From Vibrio sp. 16 (lineage in GTDB: Bacteria > Pseudomonadota > Gammaproteobacteria > Enterobacterales > Vibrionaceae): 64,000 bases of DNA. Below the pieces are notes generated by a model. The model was given only the letters and a program-made list of their open reading frames with translations, was not told where the DNA came from and did no database searches. The position numbers and the translations under genes are program-made. Each line of letters opens with the position of its first letter. Position 1 is the first letter of the stretch. Positions 42,337 through 51,610 of this stretch are shown piece after piece. The stretch is from the NCBI RefSeq assembly GCF_963681195.1, contig NZ_OY808998.1:310001-374000 (forward strand), given 5' to 3'.

Positions 42337-42766
42337 GTACATGCGCTACTTCTTCTATTTATGCGCTCCAAGATATTGAAAACTGACATGATATGAAAGG
42401 CTTTGAACACTGAAGTGAGACGGGCAGCTACAAAACTTAAAATCGATAGAGAGACGAAAGTTGGCTAGAAGAAAAACGTACTGAACTCACCTACTTTTAC
42501 TGACTTCAAATTAGAAAAGGATTCTTTCCTCGTACTTCAAAAACCACACCAAAAGTAATCAAGGTTCTCTCAAAAGCAACCACGAAAATGAAGAAGCGCC
42601 AAAGAAATAGGCTAAGAGTTAGAAGCCGTAAACGGTAAAATCAAAGCGAACACTCCGCATATAGTGCCACCGGAAAGAGCGTGAAAGGTACAAACTGAAA
42701 GGTGTAAAGACGAGCGTCAAAACAGATAAATACCAAAACTTATGACCTTTGATGTCAAATCCGTAC
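42337..42766. other. Gene-free cassette, 430 bp
   Basis: No protein gene. Same length as the 429-bp family, and a block reading GCAGCTACAAAACTTAAAAT then GAGAGACGAAAG matches the core of copies A and D (AAAGCTGCAAATTTAAAACG then GAACGAAAG), so it may be a distant relative. Confidence 0.55.
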
Positions 42767-42886
42767 TAACGCCCTGTTAAGGGGTGAGCAACGCAATACC
42801 GATGCCGCCGCATACCACCTTAATCACTAAAACCAACGCATAGTAAAAGTGCCACGCGTTGCGAATCCCTCTTGAACAGTTTGTTA
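42767..42886 (-). repeat. attC site (CTG type, 120 bp)
   Basis: Left end TAACGCCCTGTTAAGGGG; serves the gene at 42980. Confidence 0.95.
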
Positions 42887-42979
42887 GGCATTGGACTCAG
42901 GGCAACAAGCACCCAAAACAAACAACCACAGTAATGTATCAGCACTGGGTTCATCAAATAACAGAGGACTGTCGAGCAG

Positions 42980-43270
42980 CTATTTTGTCTGAGCTTTATA
43001 CTGTTTCAAAAGTTGGCCTAAGCATTTACTTTTTATATCAAGATCTTCTAAAGCTTTTCTGTAGCTATCGCTATGCCCGTTCGTCAAATCAGAGAATGAA
43101 GCTTGAGCTCTCGATACATTTTGCCCATTCAATTGAAAATCCATAATAATGTCTGCCTTGGAGTTTATTGCTATGGCCCATGCTTGGTGTTCGTTGATGG
43201 CTTTATCTCTAGCAACTAACCATTCTGTCTTAGCAGCTTCCAACTCCTCAAGTTTGATTATTTTTTTCAA
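42980..43270 (-). CDS. Coiled-coil-like cassette protein of unknown function
   Basis: About 96 residues from TTG 43270 (MKKIIKLEELEAAKTEW), which has GGAG seven bases upstream; the frame to 43294 has no comparable signal. Helical and charged throughout. No family recognised. 93 bp separate its stop from the attC. Confidence 0.55.
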   Translation of the reverse strand: MKKIIKLEELEAAKTEWLVARDKAINEHQAWAIAINSKADIIMDFQLNGQNVSRAQASFSDLTNGHSDSYRKALEDLDIKSKCLGQLLKQYKAQTK

Positions 43271-43308
43271 TTTTATACTCCTCTTTCTTAACAAGAATGA
43301 TAGATGCC

Positions 43309-43429
43309 TAACGCTGCGTTAAGTGGTGAGCAACGCCACCACCGAATCTAAACCATTGTTTCGTAAACACTAAATCTGAATTAAACCGAAAATGCCAAGC
43401 GTTGGGAATCCGTCTTAAACGCTTTGTTA
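43309..43429 (-). repeat. attC site (GCG variant, 121 bp)
   Basis: Left end TAACGCTGCGTTAAGTGG; serves the DUF5919-like gene. Confidence 0.94.
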
Positions 43430-43452
43430 TGCAACATTTCACACCGATACGA

Positions 43453-44214
43453 CTACTGGATTCGATTCGAGTTTTCTGGGTCTTTTGAGCTTTCAATATA
43501 GTCTTGGTATTTCTCAAAAGCATTGAGGTATTCATCGTCTTTTAGATAAATTGACGGAGCATGAGCAGGACCTTCGTATAAATAGTTAGTAACGATCATC
43601 CGATTGCCTGAACGTAGAATAAACGACCTTGGCAACGTCTTTAAATGATAAACCTCTATATTGTTTTTACATTTCTCATTTTCTAGCATTCGCTTCAATA
43701 ATTCGCGAGTTAAACGATTGATATTTAGCTTAAGTTCGCCTTCTTTTCCTTCAATCAATTCTTGATTTTTTAGTTCTTCACTATAGGGGTCAGCAAAGAA
43801 AACTCTAACTTTGTAACCTTGATTTGCCCGGTCACAAACTAGGTTCACCATATCATTTTCTTCAAAGAAACCTGACATGGCTATACCAAAAATATCAATG
43901 GTTTTATTAAACCTCAAAGTAAAGTACTTGTTGACGCCACCTAATGACTCCAAAATCTCAGGATAACCATTTCTGTACCCTTTGATCCCTGAATTCTTCA
44001 AATTTACACTATCAAAGTACTTTTCCAATTGGGTCCGAATAACAATTAGCGAAAGAACCGCTCCTAATAATCCTGACCCTAAATTCTTTGCCATCTCTTT
44101 GAGCGATTTAAGCGCGTCTCCATCGTTGGCATGAAGAAATACCACGTAAGATACAACACAAAACAGCACAATTATTGCGTAGAAATAACGCATATATAGG
44201 TCTTTCACTTTCAT
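43453..44214 (-). CDS. Membrane-anchored PLD-like (DUF5919-type) protein
   Basis: 253 residues, ATG 44214 behind AAGGAG. Two N-terminal hydrophobic segments (about 10-28, 45-62) precede a soluble domain: KTIDIFGIAMSGFFEE, CDRANQGYKVRVFFADPYSE and NRMIVTNYLYEGPA have the strand-helix order of phospholipase-D-like half-domains, but the HKD motif itself is absent. This matches the DUF5919 type. Second cassette from attI. Confidence 0.65.
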   Translation of the reverse strand: MKVKDLYMRYFYAIIVLFCVVSYVVFLHANDGDALKSLKEMAKNLGSGLLGAVLSLIVIRTQLEKYFDSVNLKNSGIKGYRNGYPEILESLGGVNKYFTLRFNKTIDIFGIAMSGFFEENDMVNLVCDRANQGYKVRVFFADPYSEELKNQELIEGKEGELKLNINRLTRELLKRMLENEKCKNNIEVYHLKTLPRSFILRSGNRMIVTNYLYEGPAHAPSIYLKDDEYLNAFEKYQDYIESSKDPENSNRIQ

Positions 44215-44238
44215 CCTTGAACTCCTTCTCCTGTTGCA

Positions 44239-44360
44239 TAACGCCGCATTAAGGTGTGAGCAACGCTACCACGAAGCCTAACCATACCACCGTAAACACC
44301 GCACTCAAAATTGGAATGAAAAATGCTATGCGTTGGGAATCACTCTTAAATGCTTTGTTA
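44239..44360 (-). repeat. attC site of the first cassette (GCA type, 122 bp)
   Basis: Left end TAACGCCGCATTAAGGTG; the last attC before attI. Confidence 0.95.
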
Positions 44361-44701
44361 GGGCTATGTGACCCACCACACTTTTCAATCATAAAAAGAT
44401 CTCCCACCCAATATTATCAGTTGATCCTAAACCAAAGATACTGTTATGTTTTTGCCCGAAGATTATTGGTTTAATTGATATGGAAAACCCTGCACCATCA
44501 AGATGATAATTGGTGAAAGGCTAGAGAAAACTGTGCTCGAATGAAATCGGTTGTAATAGTGCGAATAACTATGCGCCACAAAAAATGGTTATAGGTTGAT
44601 GCCAGTGAAACCATGCGTCACTCAGTGAACAACTGAGGTTTTAGAGGAAGCAATTATAGATTGCTTGTAGTTTATTCTAAATGACGATATGGGAGGGTTC
44701 G
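44361..44701. other. Gene-free part of the first cassette
   Basis: 341 bp between the attC and the plus-strand gene at 44702. No frame on either strand. It presumably holds the promoter of that gene; nothing distinct identified. Confidence 0.4.
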
Positions 44702-44890
44702 ATGAAATTCAAACTCACTGTATGTGCTATCGTTGCAATCACAACGGCAGTAGTAATTCCTCTTGGGCTAGGTGCATATCTAGTAAAAATAGATAGCCCT
44801 TATGCTCTAGAGTATCTCGATACTATCGAGTCAATCGCAAAATATGTCTTCGATCCATCGATAGATATAAACATAACACTTCAAAAATAA
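44702..44890 (+). CDS. Small membrane protein in the inverted first cassette
   Basis: 62 residues, ATG 44702 (MKFKLTVCAIVAITTAVV) with GGGAGGG seven bases upstream; upstream codons to 44681 are optional. One hydrophobic helix (about 5-28) then a short polar tail. It is the only gene in the array on the plus strand, so it cannot use an attI-side promoter and must have its own. Confidence 0.6.
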   Translation: MKFKLTVCAIVAITTAVVIPLGLGAYLVKIDSPYALEYLDTIESIAKYVFDPSIDINITLQK

Positions 44891-44953
44891 CCTTTACCTA
44901 AGGGCTCAAAACTGAGCCCGCTTTTAGTTACTCAGGCTTCTAATTAATAGCCC

Positions 44954-45182
44954 TAACGCTATCTATCAAACAACAAGCCGAACTAATCCAGTACTCTTGC
45001 ATTTCGACACTAATTAAATAGAACAAAATACTATCACATAAGCCTATGAAAGTAATCAACTTGTTGGAGTAGGGATCGTATCCGAGATCCCAATTAGGCC
45101 GCAAAGTGTCAACTAATTATTGATTCCTGCCAAATTAAAGATAACTGTATATAAATACAGTTTAAATAACTAAAAATTACCA
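44954..45182. other. attI: attI region: cassette insertion site next to intIA
   Basis: Cassette-attI junction placed at the TAAC of 44954-44957 (GTTA on the other strand), the nearest crossover-like sequence between the first cassette and intIA. Position inferred from attC geometry; the exact base is not proved. The rest is the intIA leader with the LexA box. No clear cassette promoter seen. Confidence 0.6.
45145..45160 (+). promoter_or_regulatory. LexA (SOS) box upstream of intIA
   Basis: CTGTATATAAATACAG: CTGT and ACAG halves separated by eight bases, matching the bacterial LexA consensus CTGTN8ACAG. It ends 22 bp before the intIA ATG, so LexA should block the promoter. Known of integrons: SOS induces the integrase. 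Confidence 0.9.
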
Positions 45183-46145
45183 ATGAAAAGCCAGTTTTTA
45201 CTAAGTGTAAAAGAGCATATGATTGCTCGACATTATGCTCCCAAAACGATTCAAGCATATCTACTCTGGATCACAAAGTTCATCTTATTTAACGACAAAG
45301 CTCATCCATCCAAATTGAATGAAAGCCATGTGGAAGCTTTTCTAACTCATTTAGCGGTTGACTGCAAAGTAGCTGCCAAAACACAAGCTCTGGCACTCAA
45401 CTCTATTAGCTTTCTTTATAGGGAATATTTTCGAACCCCACTTTCAGTGGAAATGAAATTTCAGAAATCACAGTTGGATAGAAAATTGCCTGTTGTGCTA
45501 ACCAAAGACGAAATGCGCCGCTTTCTGATGCATATAGATCCTAGGTATAAGTTACACATTATGTTGCTTTATGGCTCAGGTTTACGTGTTATGGAGTGTG
45601 TCCGCCTGAGAGTTCAAGACATAGATTATGACTATAAGGCACTTCGTGTGTGGCAAGGAAAAGGAGGAAAAAATCGCGTTGTAACGCTAGCGAGTGAAGC
45701 TATTTCACTACTAAAAGAACAGCAGGGCATCGCGTTAAGATACTACAAAAAGGATATCAATTCGCCTGGATATGCTGGTGTCCACATACGGCCGTCGTTG
45801 CAGAGAAAATACCCTGAAGCAGAGTTAGATTTTAACTGGCACTTTTTATTTCCCTCCCACCAGCTATCAGTTGACCCAAATACTGGAGAGCTCAAGAGGC
45901 ACCATATAAATGAAACATCTCTACAAAGAGCAGTCAAGCGTTCCGCCAAAGAAGCAGGGATAACTAAGGCCGTGACATGCCACACATTGAGGCATAGTTT
46001 TGCGACACATTTGCTCGAGTCAGGAGCAGATATTAGAACGGTTCAAGAGCAGCTCGGTCATAGTGATGTAAAGACGACGCAGATATACACTCACGTGATA
46101 GAGCGAGGAGGTGGAGGAGTTAAAAGCCCGCTCTCAAATTTGTAG
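45183..46145 (+). CDS. intIA: Integron integrase IntIA (tyrosine recombinase)
   Basis: 320 residues, ATG 45183; no clear Shine-Dalgarno. Catalytic residues: R135 (GSGLRVMECV), K160, H267/R270 (CHTLRHSFATH), H293 (LGHSDVK), Y302 (TTQIYTH). The insert between the lysine and histidine motifs (SPGYAGVHIRPSLQRKYPEA) is the integron-specific region needed to bind folded single-stranded attC. Catalyses cassette excision and insertion at attI. Diverges from the cassettes and faces rplT, the usual vibrio placement. LexA-controlled. Confidence 0.98.
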   Translation: MKSQFLLSVKEHMIARHYAPKTIQAYLLWITKFILFNDKAHPSKLNESHVEAFLTHLAVDCKVAAKTQALALNSISFLYREYFRTPLSVEMKFQKSQLDRKLPVVLTKDEMRRFLMHIDPRYKLHIMLLYGSGLRVMECVRLRVQDIDYDYKALRVWQGKGGKNRVVTLASEAISLLKEQQGIALRYYKKDINSPGYAGVHIRPSLQRKYPEAELDFNWHFLFPSHQLSVDPNTGELKRHHINETSLQRAVKRSAKEAGITKAVTCHTLRHSFATHLLESGADIRTVQEQLGHSDVKTTQIYTHVIERGGGGVKSPLSNL

Positions 46146-46161
46146 TTGAATAGATAAGAAA

Positions 46162-46185
46162 AAAGGAGAGCCTAAGCTCTCCTTT
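46162..46185. terminator. Bidirectional terminator between intIA and rplT
   Basis: AAAGGAGAGC, loop CTAA, GCTCTCCTTT: perfect 10-bp stem with A/T runs on both sides, between convergent genes. Confidence 0.85.
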
Positions 46186-46210
46186 CCTTAATCCTAATAA
46201 CTGACTCTAA

Positions 46211-46564
46211 TTAAAGAGCAGCTTTCGCTTTTTCAACTAGAACTGCGAATGCAGCTTTGTCGAATACCGCGATGTCAGCAAGGATCTTACGGTCGATCTC
46301 GATAGATGCTTTCTTAAGACCGTTGATGAAACGGCTGTAAGATAGACCATTTTGACGAGATGCCGCGTTGATACGTGCAATCCATAGTTGACGGAATTGA
46401 CGTTTCTTGTTGCGACGGTCACGGTAAGCGTATTGACCAGCTTTAGTAACTGCTTGGAAAGCTACGCGGTAAACACGTGAACGTGCACCGTAGTAACCTT
46501 TAGCTTGTTTTAGAACTTTCTTATGACGTGCACGAGCTTGTACACCACGTTTTACGCGAGGCAT
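46211..46564 (-). CDS. rplT: Large ribosomal subunit protein bL20
   Basis: 117 residues, the standard length, opening [20 protein letters not shown]. Early assembly protein binding 23S rRNA; in enterobacteria it also represses the rpmI-rplT messenger. Last gene of the thrS-infC-rpmI-rplT cluster, 41 bp after rpmI. Codon use and conservation are typical of a housekeeping gene. Confidence 0.99.
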   Translation of the reverse strand: MPRVKRGVQARARHKKVLKQAKGYYGARSRVYRVAFQAVTKAGQYAYRDRRNKKRQFRQLWIARINAASRQNGLSYSRFINGLKKASIEIDRKILADIAVFDKAAFAVLVEKAKAAL

Positions 46565-46605
46565 TATGCTTCTCCTAAACTAAACGATTAATAAACTAAA
46601 AAGAA

Positions 46606-46800
46606 TTATGCGTATGGTAGCATACGAGCAACTGCAGCCACTTCACACTTAGGAAGGATTGCATTTGGACGAAGCTGACGCTTGTTCTTAGTAGTACGCT
46701 TAGTCAGGATGTGACGTTTAGTAGCGTGCTTAAACTTAATACCACCAGCAGTTTTCTTGAAACGCTTAGCAGCACCTTTGTTGGTTTTCATCTTAGGCAT
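46606..46800 (-). CDS. rpmI: Large ribosomal subunit protein bL35
   Basis: 64 residues, [20 protein letters not shown], ending [13 protein letters not shown]; full length. Cotranscribed with rplT. Confidence 0.99.
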   Translation of the reverse strand: MPKMKTNKGAAKRFKKTAGGIKFKHATKRHILTKRTTKNKRQLRPNAILPKCEVAAVARMLPYA

Positions 46801-46854
46801 GATGAATAACTCCGCATTGTTGAGTTGTATTAAACAATAGTAATTAGGGCGAAC

Positions 46855-46886
46855 AAAACTCAGCCACCTTATGGCAGCTGAGTTTT
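46855..46886 (-). terminator. Hairpin between infC and rpmI (possible attenuator)
   Basis: AAAACTCAGC pairs with GCTGAGTTTT across a 12-base loop. It sits about 20 bp after infC and before rpmI, and on the minus strand ends in UUUU, so it looks like a conditional terminator. bL20-controlled attenuation is known in this operon in other bacteria; here that is inference. Confidence 0.6.
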
Positions 46887-46906
46887 ATTACTTGCAAAGC
46901 CGTTAA

Positions 46907-47458
46907 TTACTTCTTTTTAGGGGCAAGAACCATGATCATCTGACGACCCTCGATCTTCTTAGGGAAAGATTCCACTACTGCGATTTCAACAGTGTCTTCC
47001 TTAAGACGATTTAGAACGTCAACACCGATGTCTTGGTGTGCCATTTCTCGGCCACGGAAGCGAATTGTTACCTTCACTTTGTTGCCTTCTTCAAGGAAAC
47101 GCGTCAGGTTGCGTAGTTTTACCTGATAGTCTCCAATATCAGTTCCAGGACGGAATTTTACTTCCTTAATCTGAACCTGCTTTTGCTTTTTCTTCTGCTC
47201 TTTAGCAGATTTGCTCTTCTCAAAGAGGAATTTACCGTAGTCCATTACACGACATACTGGTGGCTCAGCGTTTGGACTGATTTCTACCAGATCCATACCA
47301 GCTTCTTCAGCTGCGGCTACTGCTTCTTGAATAGAAACAACGCCAACTGATTCGCCATCAGCGCCAGTTAAACGAACTTCACGAACGCCACGAATTTCAC
47401 CGTTTAAACGATGAGCATTTTGTTTGGCCGGTACTTGGCCGCGTCTTCCGCCTTTAAT
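46907..47458 (-). CDS. infC: Translation initiation factor IF-3, AUU start
   Basis: 183 residues when started at the ATT of 47458-47456 ([20 protein letters not shown]), with GGAGG eight bases upstream and only 3 bp after the thrS stop. The rare AUU codon is conserved in infC because IF-3 itself discriminates against it, giving self-regulation. The first ATG in frame, at 47296, would remove the N-terminal domain. IF-3 binds the 30S subunit and checks the initiator tRNA. Confidence 0.97.
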   Translation of the reverse strand: MKGGRRGQVPAKQNAHRLNGEIRGVREVRLTGADGESVGVVSIQEAVAAAEEAGMDLVEISPNAEPPVCRVMDYGKFLFEKSKSAKEQKKKQKQVQIKEVKFRPGTDIGDYQVKLRNLTRFLEEGNKVKVTIRFRGREMAHQDIGVDVLNRLKEDTVEIAVVESFPKKIEGRQMIMVLAPKKK

Positions 47459-47461
47459 AGT

Positions 47462-49390
47462 TTATTCCTCCAGATTGAGCTTACGGGTAGAGATCTCGTC
47501 TTGGATGTAAGAAATAAAATCATCCACTTTAAACTTACCGAGGTCTTTACCTTTACGTGTACGTACTGCGATTTCACCGGCTTCCATTTCTTGGTCACCA
47601 CAAACAAGCATATATGGTACACGCTTCAAAGTATGTTCGCGGATTTTAAAGCCTATCTTCTCATTTCTCAAGTCCGCTTTTGCTCTAATTCCAACTTTTT
47701 GTAGTTTTTGAGCAACTTCTTGTGCGTAATCAGCCTGTTTATCAGTGATATTCATGATAACAGCCTGCTCTGGCGACAACCACGTAGGGAAGAAGCCAAA
47801 GTATTCTTCGATAAGAATACCGATGAAACGCTCAAGTGAACCTAGAATCGCACGGTGAATCATAACAGGAACTTGGCGTTCATTGTTTTCATCAACGTAA
47901 GATGCGCCTAAGCGACCAGGCAAGTTGAAATCTAGCTGAACCGTACCACATTGCCATGCACGATCGAGACAGTCATATAGAGTGAACTCAATCTTAGGAC
48001 CGTAGAACGCACCCTCACCTTCTTGAATCTCGTATGGAATGTCCATCGCTTCAAGAGAGTGCTTCAGCGCTTCTTCTGATTGATCCCAGATCTCATCAGA
48101 ACCAACGCGCTTTTCAGGGCGAGTCGATAGTTTCACTACGATGTTGTCGAAACCAAATGTTTGGTACGTATCGTATACCATCTTGATACAGCCCGTCACT
48201 TCCTCTTGGATTTGACTTTCTGTACAGAAAATATGAGCGTCATCTTGAGTAAAGCCACGTACACGCATGATGCCGTGCAGTGCACCTGATGGCTCGTTAC
48301 GGTGACATGAGCCGAACTCAGCCATACGTAACGGTAAGTCACGGTACGATTTTAGACCTTGGTTAAAGATCTGAACGTGACCAGGGCAGTTCATTGGCTT
48401 CAGAGCGTAATCACGGTTTTCAGACGCAGTTGTAAACATCGCATCTGCGTATTTATCCCAGTGACCAGAACGTTCCCAAAGTACGCGGTCCATAATGAGA
48501 GGACCTTTAACTTCTTGGTAGTTATATTCCGTCAGTTTTTCACGAACAAAGACTTCTAGATCGCGGAAGATAGACCAACCGTTATGATGCCAGAACACCA
48601 TACCTGGTGCTTCTTGTTGCATGTGGAACAGGTCTAGCTGCTTACCAATTTTACGGTGGTCACGCTTCGCCGCTTCTTCAAGGCGAGTAAGGTGAGCTTT
48701 AAGTGCTTTCTTATCATGGAAAGCCGTACCGTAGATACGTTGCAGCATCTTGTTGTCGCTGTTACCACGCCAGTATGCACCTGCTACGTTTAGTAGCGTG
48801 AAGTGCTGACAGAATCCCATATGCGGTACGTGTGGACCACGACACATATCTAAGTATTCTTCATGATGGTATAGACCCGGACGATCATCACGAGAGACGT
48901 TTTCGTCTAGGATTTCCATCTTGTACGTTTCACCGCGAGCTTCAAATGCATCGCGTGCTTCCTGCCAGCTAACCTTTTTCTTGATAACTTGGTATTTGGT
49001 CTTCGCCAGCTCTTTCATACGCTTTTCAATCTTTTCAAGATCTTCTTGCGTTAGAGACTGCTCAAGGTCGATATCGTAGTAGAAGCCGTTGTCGATGGTT
49101 GGACCAATCGCCATTTTCGCTTCAGGGTAAAGCTGCTTAATTGCGTGACCAAGAAGGTGAGCGCATGAGTGACGAACGATTTCTAGACCGTCTACTTCAT
49201 CTTTTACGGTGATGATTTCAAGGCTTGCATCTTGTGCGATAAGGTCACATGCATCAACACGCTCGCCGTCTACACGACCTGCGATGGTTGCTTTCGCAAG
49301 ACCTGGACCGATAGATTGAGCAACTTCAAGAGTAGAAACAGGGTTGTCAAATTGACGCTGACTGCCGTCAGGAAGGGTAATAATAGGCAT
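47462..49390 (-). CDS. thrS: Threonyl-tRNA synthetase
   Basis: 642 residues from ATG 49390 ([20 protein letters not shown]); the frame extends upstream to 49441 but the TGS domain clearly begins at MPIITLP. TGS domain about 1-60, editing domain with [17 protein letters not shown], class II core with [28 protein letters not shown] and anticodon domain at the end. Full length. First gene of the ribosomal cluster. Confidence 0.99.
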   Translation of the reverse strand: MPIITLPDGSQRQFDNPVSTLEVAQSIGPGLAKATIAGRVDGERVDACDLIAQDASLEIITVKDEVDGLEIVRHSCAHLLGHAIKQLYPEAKMAIGPTIDNGFYYDIDLEQSLTQEDLEKIEKRMKELAKTKYQVIKKKVSWQEARDAFEARGETYKMEILDENVSRDDRPGLYHHEEYLDMCRGPHVPHMGFCQHFTLLNVAGAYWRGNSDNKMLQRIYGTAFHDKKALKAHLTRLEEAAKRDHRKIGKQLDLFHMQQEAPGMVFWHHNGWSIFRDLEVFVREKLTEYNYQEVKGPLIMDRVLWERSGHWDKYADAMFTTASENRDYALKPMNCPGHVQIFNQGLKSYRDLPLRMAEFGSCHRNEPSGALHGIMRVRGFTQDDAHIFCTESQIQEEVTGCIKMVYDTYQTFGFDNIVVKLSTRPEKRVGSDEIWDQSEEALKHSLEAMDIPYEIQEGEGAFYGPKIEFTLYDCLDRAWQCGTVQLDFNLPGRLGASYVDENNERQVPVMIHRAILGSLERFIGILIEEYFGFFPTWLSPEQAVIMNITDKQADYAQEVAQKLQKVGIRAKADLRNEKIGFKIREHTLKRVPYMLVCGDQEMEAGEIAVRTRKGKDLGKFKVDDFISYIQDEISTRKLNLEE

Positions 49391-49598
49391 TAAAATATCC
49401 TTTACAGTGGTGTTGCACACCAAGCAACACATGCAATTCAAATTATGTCTTTAATATCAAATTCAAACGATTAAAGACCAGAATCGGCTCCTTTTATATG
49501 CAAATACGGATGCACAACTCAGGAGCGAACGAGCATTGTAACGGAATCAGATAAAATAACAATCGAAGTCACAAAAAAGCATCATGTGTCATTCAGTA

Positions 49599-51095
49599 CT
49601 ACAACTTGTGGAGACCATTGAGAAGTCGACGGATCTGAGGAACTAGATCACTTGCAGTCAGACCAATTTGGCCGTGGGTCAAGACCAAATCATCTGCGGC
49701 TTGGCTATGGACGAGAACCCCAAGTCGAGCTGCTTGCGAGATAGATAGCCCTTGTCCGATGAGCGCAGCTATGACACCCGTTAGCACATCACCCATACCA
49801 CCAGAAGCCATACCCGCATTACCAACGGCACAAACAAAAACAGTCTGACCATCGAATATCAGCGTGCCCGCGCCTTTTAGCACAACCACACCACCGTATC
49901 TCTGATGGAGCGCTTTCACCGCAGCGTAACGATCATTCTCGATATCGTTGATACTTACAGCTATTAATCTTGCTGCTTCTCCAGGATGAGGCGTGATCAC
50001 TCGATTTCCATCACGGTTTGGACTTTGTGCGAGAAGATTGAGGGCATCCGCATCAACCACCTTAGCTATCTGGAGCTGAACAACGGATTGAACTGCTGTT
50101 TTGGCCCAATCGTCCATGCCGAGACCAGGGCCAATCGCAACGACATCTTGACGTTTTAACCGCTCAAAGAGAATACGCTTGCTCCCATCCCAATCTCGCA
50201 CCATCACCTCTGGGCACGCAAGTTGGAGAGGTAAAATCGAGCCTGAGTGGCACAAAGCACTGGTCAATCCTGCCCCGCTTCTCACTACGGCTTGAGCGCA
50301 AAGCCGTATAGCGCCCGAATAGCCAAGGTTACCGCCAATACAGGTAACACGCCCGTGATCTCCTTTATGGGCCACCGGGGATCGCTGTGGCAACAGCTCC
50401 GCTACGCTGTGGTAATCAAGCAGCTGCGCCGATGGAGAGTAAAGTTCGATAAATTTCTCTTCGACTTCTAAGCCAGCAAAGTGAAGTCGACCTGTCACTG
50501 ACCTTGCGTCCCCCGTGACAAGTCCTTGCTTCAATCCAATAAACGAAATGGTGTGATTCGCACAGATGGCAGCCCCAAGTATTCTCCCGGTATCTGCACA
50601 TAGTCCTGACGGGAGATCAATCGCGACGATTGGTTTATTTGCTTGGTTGATGGTTTGAAATAGAGACACCAAATTAGCCCGAACGTCCCCTTTTAGACCC
50701 GTTCCCAAAATGCCATCAACAATCACGTCACAGCTCTGAAGGCTCGTCTCAAATTTGTCGAAAGACGTTAGCCTACCACCAGCAGTTAGCCATGCCTGAT
50801 AGGCTTGAGCGGCATCGCCCAATAAACGGGTCGCATCGCTTGTGAGAAAGAGGTCTACATCAAGGCCCGCTTCCTTAGCCAAACGCGCCACCACAAAGCC
50901 ATCACCGCCGTTATTGCCAGCACCGCACACCACCGTAATGTGCGCAATCTTGGGATACTGCTCTTGCAACAGCGCAAAGGTCGCTTCCCCCGCTCGTAGC
51001 ATCAATTGATATAACTCGATTCCAGCTTGCTGAGCCGCGACTACTTCGCCACGTTTAACCTGCTCTGCGGTATAAAGATAAAGAGGAAGTGTCAT
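49599..51095 (-). CDS. nnr: Bifunctional NAD(P)HX epimerase/dehydratase
   Basis: 498 residues. N-terminal YjeF_N epimerase domain: VVCGAGNNGGDGFVVARLA (residues about 56-75) and IVDGILGTGLKGDV. C-terminal ADP-dependent dehydratase of the ribokinase fold: VLKGAGTLIFDG and GNAGMASGGMGDVLTGVIAAL. Repairs NAD(P)H damaged by hydration. In many gammaproteobacteria nnr sits beside tsaE and amiB; here its neighbours are thrS and a PAS protein, so it is either relocated or a second copy. Confidence 0.95.
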   Translation of the reverse strand: MTLPLYLYTAEQVKRGEVVAAQQAGIELYQLMLRAGEATFALLQEQYPKIAHITVVCGAGNNGGDGFVVARLAKEAGLDVDLFLTSDATRLLGDAAQAYQAWLTAGGRLTSFDKFETSLQSCDVIVDGILGTGLKGDVRANLVSLFQTINQANKPIVAIDLPSGLCADTGRILGAAICANHTISFIGLKQGLVTGDARSVTGRLHFAGLEVEEKFIELYSPSAQLLDYHSVAELLPQRSPVAHKGDHGRVTCIGGNLGYSGAIRLCAQAVVRSGAGLTSALCHSGSILPLQLACPEVMVRDWDGSKRILFERLKRQDVVAIGPGLGMDDWAKTAVQSVVQLQIAKVVDADALNLLAQSPNRDGNRVITPHPGEAARLIAVSINDIENDRYAAVKALHQRYGGVVVLKGAGTLIFDGQTVFVCAVGNAGMASGGMGDVLTGVIAALIGQGLSISQAARLGVLVHSQAADDLVLTHGQIGLTASDLVPQIRRLLNGLHKL

Positions 51096-51135
51096 TACAA
51101 GCGTCCATGAAAAGAGAACCGCTATTGAGCATAAA

Positions 51136-51169
51136 CCACAACGCCAAGAAAAACCTTGGCGTTGTGGTC
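51136..51169 (-). terminator. Long perfect hairpin before nnr
   Basis: ACCACAACGCCAAG, six-base loop, CTTGGCGTTGTGGT: perfect 14-bp stem just after the PAS gene stop. No U-run on the minus strand; may be a terminator with trailing structure or a processing signal. Confidence 0.6.
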
Positions 51170-51172
51170 AAA

Positions 51173-51610
51173 TTAGCTGTTTTTAGAGACGAGTGCTTCC
51201 GCTGTCGCATCTTGTATTGATAGGAATAAAGAGCGCACCTCACCAGTCGGGGTTCGCATTGGGTTCAGCGTGATATTTTGGTACATGAAATCCGCTTGTT
51301 GAGTGACAGGTCGTACGTTTCGACATTTGAATAGGTACGGACGTTGTTGCCACGTAATAAAACTGCGACAACCTAAGTCGTAGACTGGCTTAGTTTTGAG
51401 CTTGAACCAATCTTGCGGAATTTCAGGGAACAGCTCAAAGATGGACTTATCGATGGCTTCATGGGCTTGAATCCCGCTGTGATGGGTCATAAACCCATTC
51501 CAAACTTGAACCTTGTAATCGCGATCCAACACCACCAGACCTAAATCGACATTTTGCACCATGTCTACCATCCAGTGGAATTGCTCGAATTCTGCAGGAA
51601 GAGATATCAT
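51173..51610 (-). CDS. PAS domain protein
   Basis: 145 residues forming one PAS fold: MVDMVQNVDLGLVVLDRDYK, then KVQVWNGFMTHHSG and later YQNITLNPMRTPTGEVRS. No output domain, so it is a sensing partner. Its ATG overlaps the TAA stop of the upstream response regulator, so the pair is translationally coupled. Ligand unknown. Confidence 0.85.
   Translation of the reverse strand: MISLPAEFEQFHWMVDMVQNVDLGLVVLDRDYKVQVWNGFMTHHSGIQAHEAIDKSIFELFPEIPQDWFKLKTKPVYDLGCRSFITWQQRPYLFKCRNVRPVTQQADFMYQNITLNPMRTPTGEVRSLFLSIQDATAEALVSKNS

Larger units (their letters stand above)
1..44957 (-). mobile_element. Vibrio chromosomal integron cassette array (attI-proximal part)
   Basis: Seen: 46 intact attC repeats plus one split site, each following a short gene on the minus strand, ending beside the integron integrase at 45183. 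Each attC starts (plus strand) with TAACGCC-like sequence and ends in TTGTTA. Cassettes average about 0.7 kb once the island is excluded. The array runs off the left edge of the window. Known of the family: cassettes enter at attI and are pushed outward, so those near 44 kb should be the newest. A 12.9-kb island at 21766-34706 interrupts the array. Confidence 0.97.

Noticed and set aside
42859-43146. 95-codon plus-strand frame
   Set aside because: Antisense to the better-supported minus-strand gene at 42980 and starts inside an attC.
1-44957. CRISPR array
   Set aside because: The regular repeats are attC sites of about 120 bp with genes between them, not short repeats with unique spacers.
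46907-47296. infC starting at the internal ATG 47296
   Set aside because: That would lose the N-terminal domain; the in-frame ATT at 47458 with GGAGG gives full-length IF-3, as known for infC.
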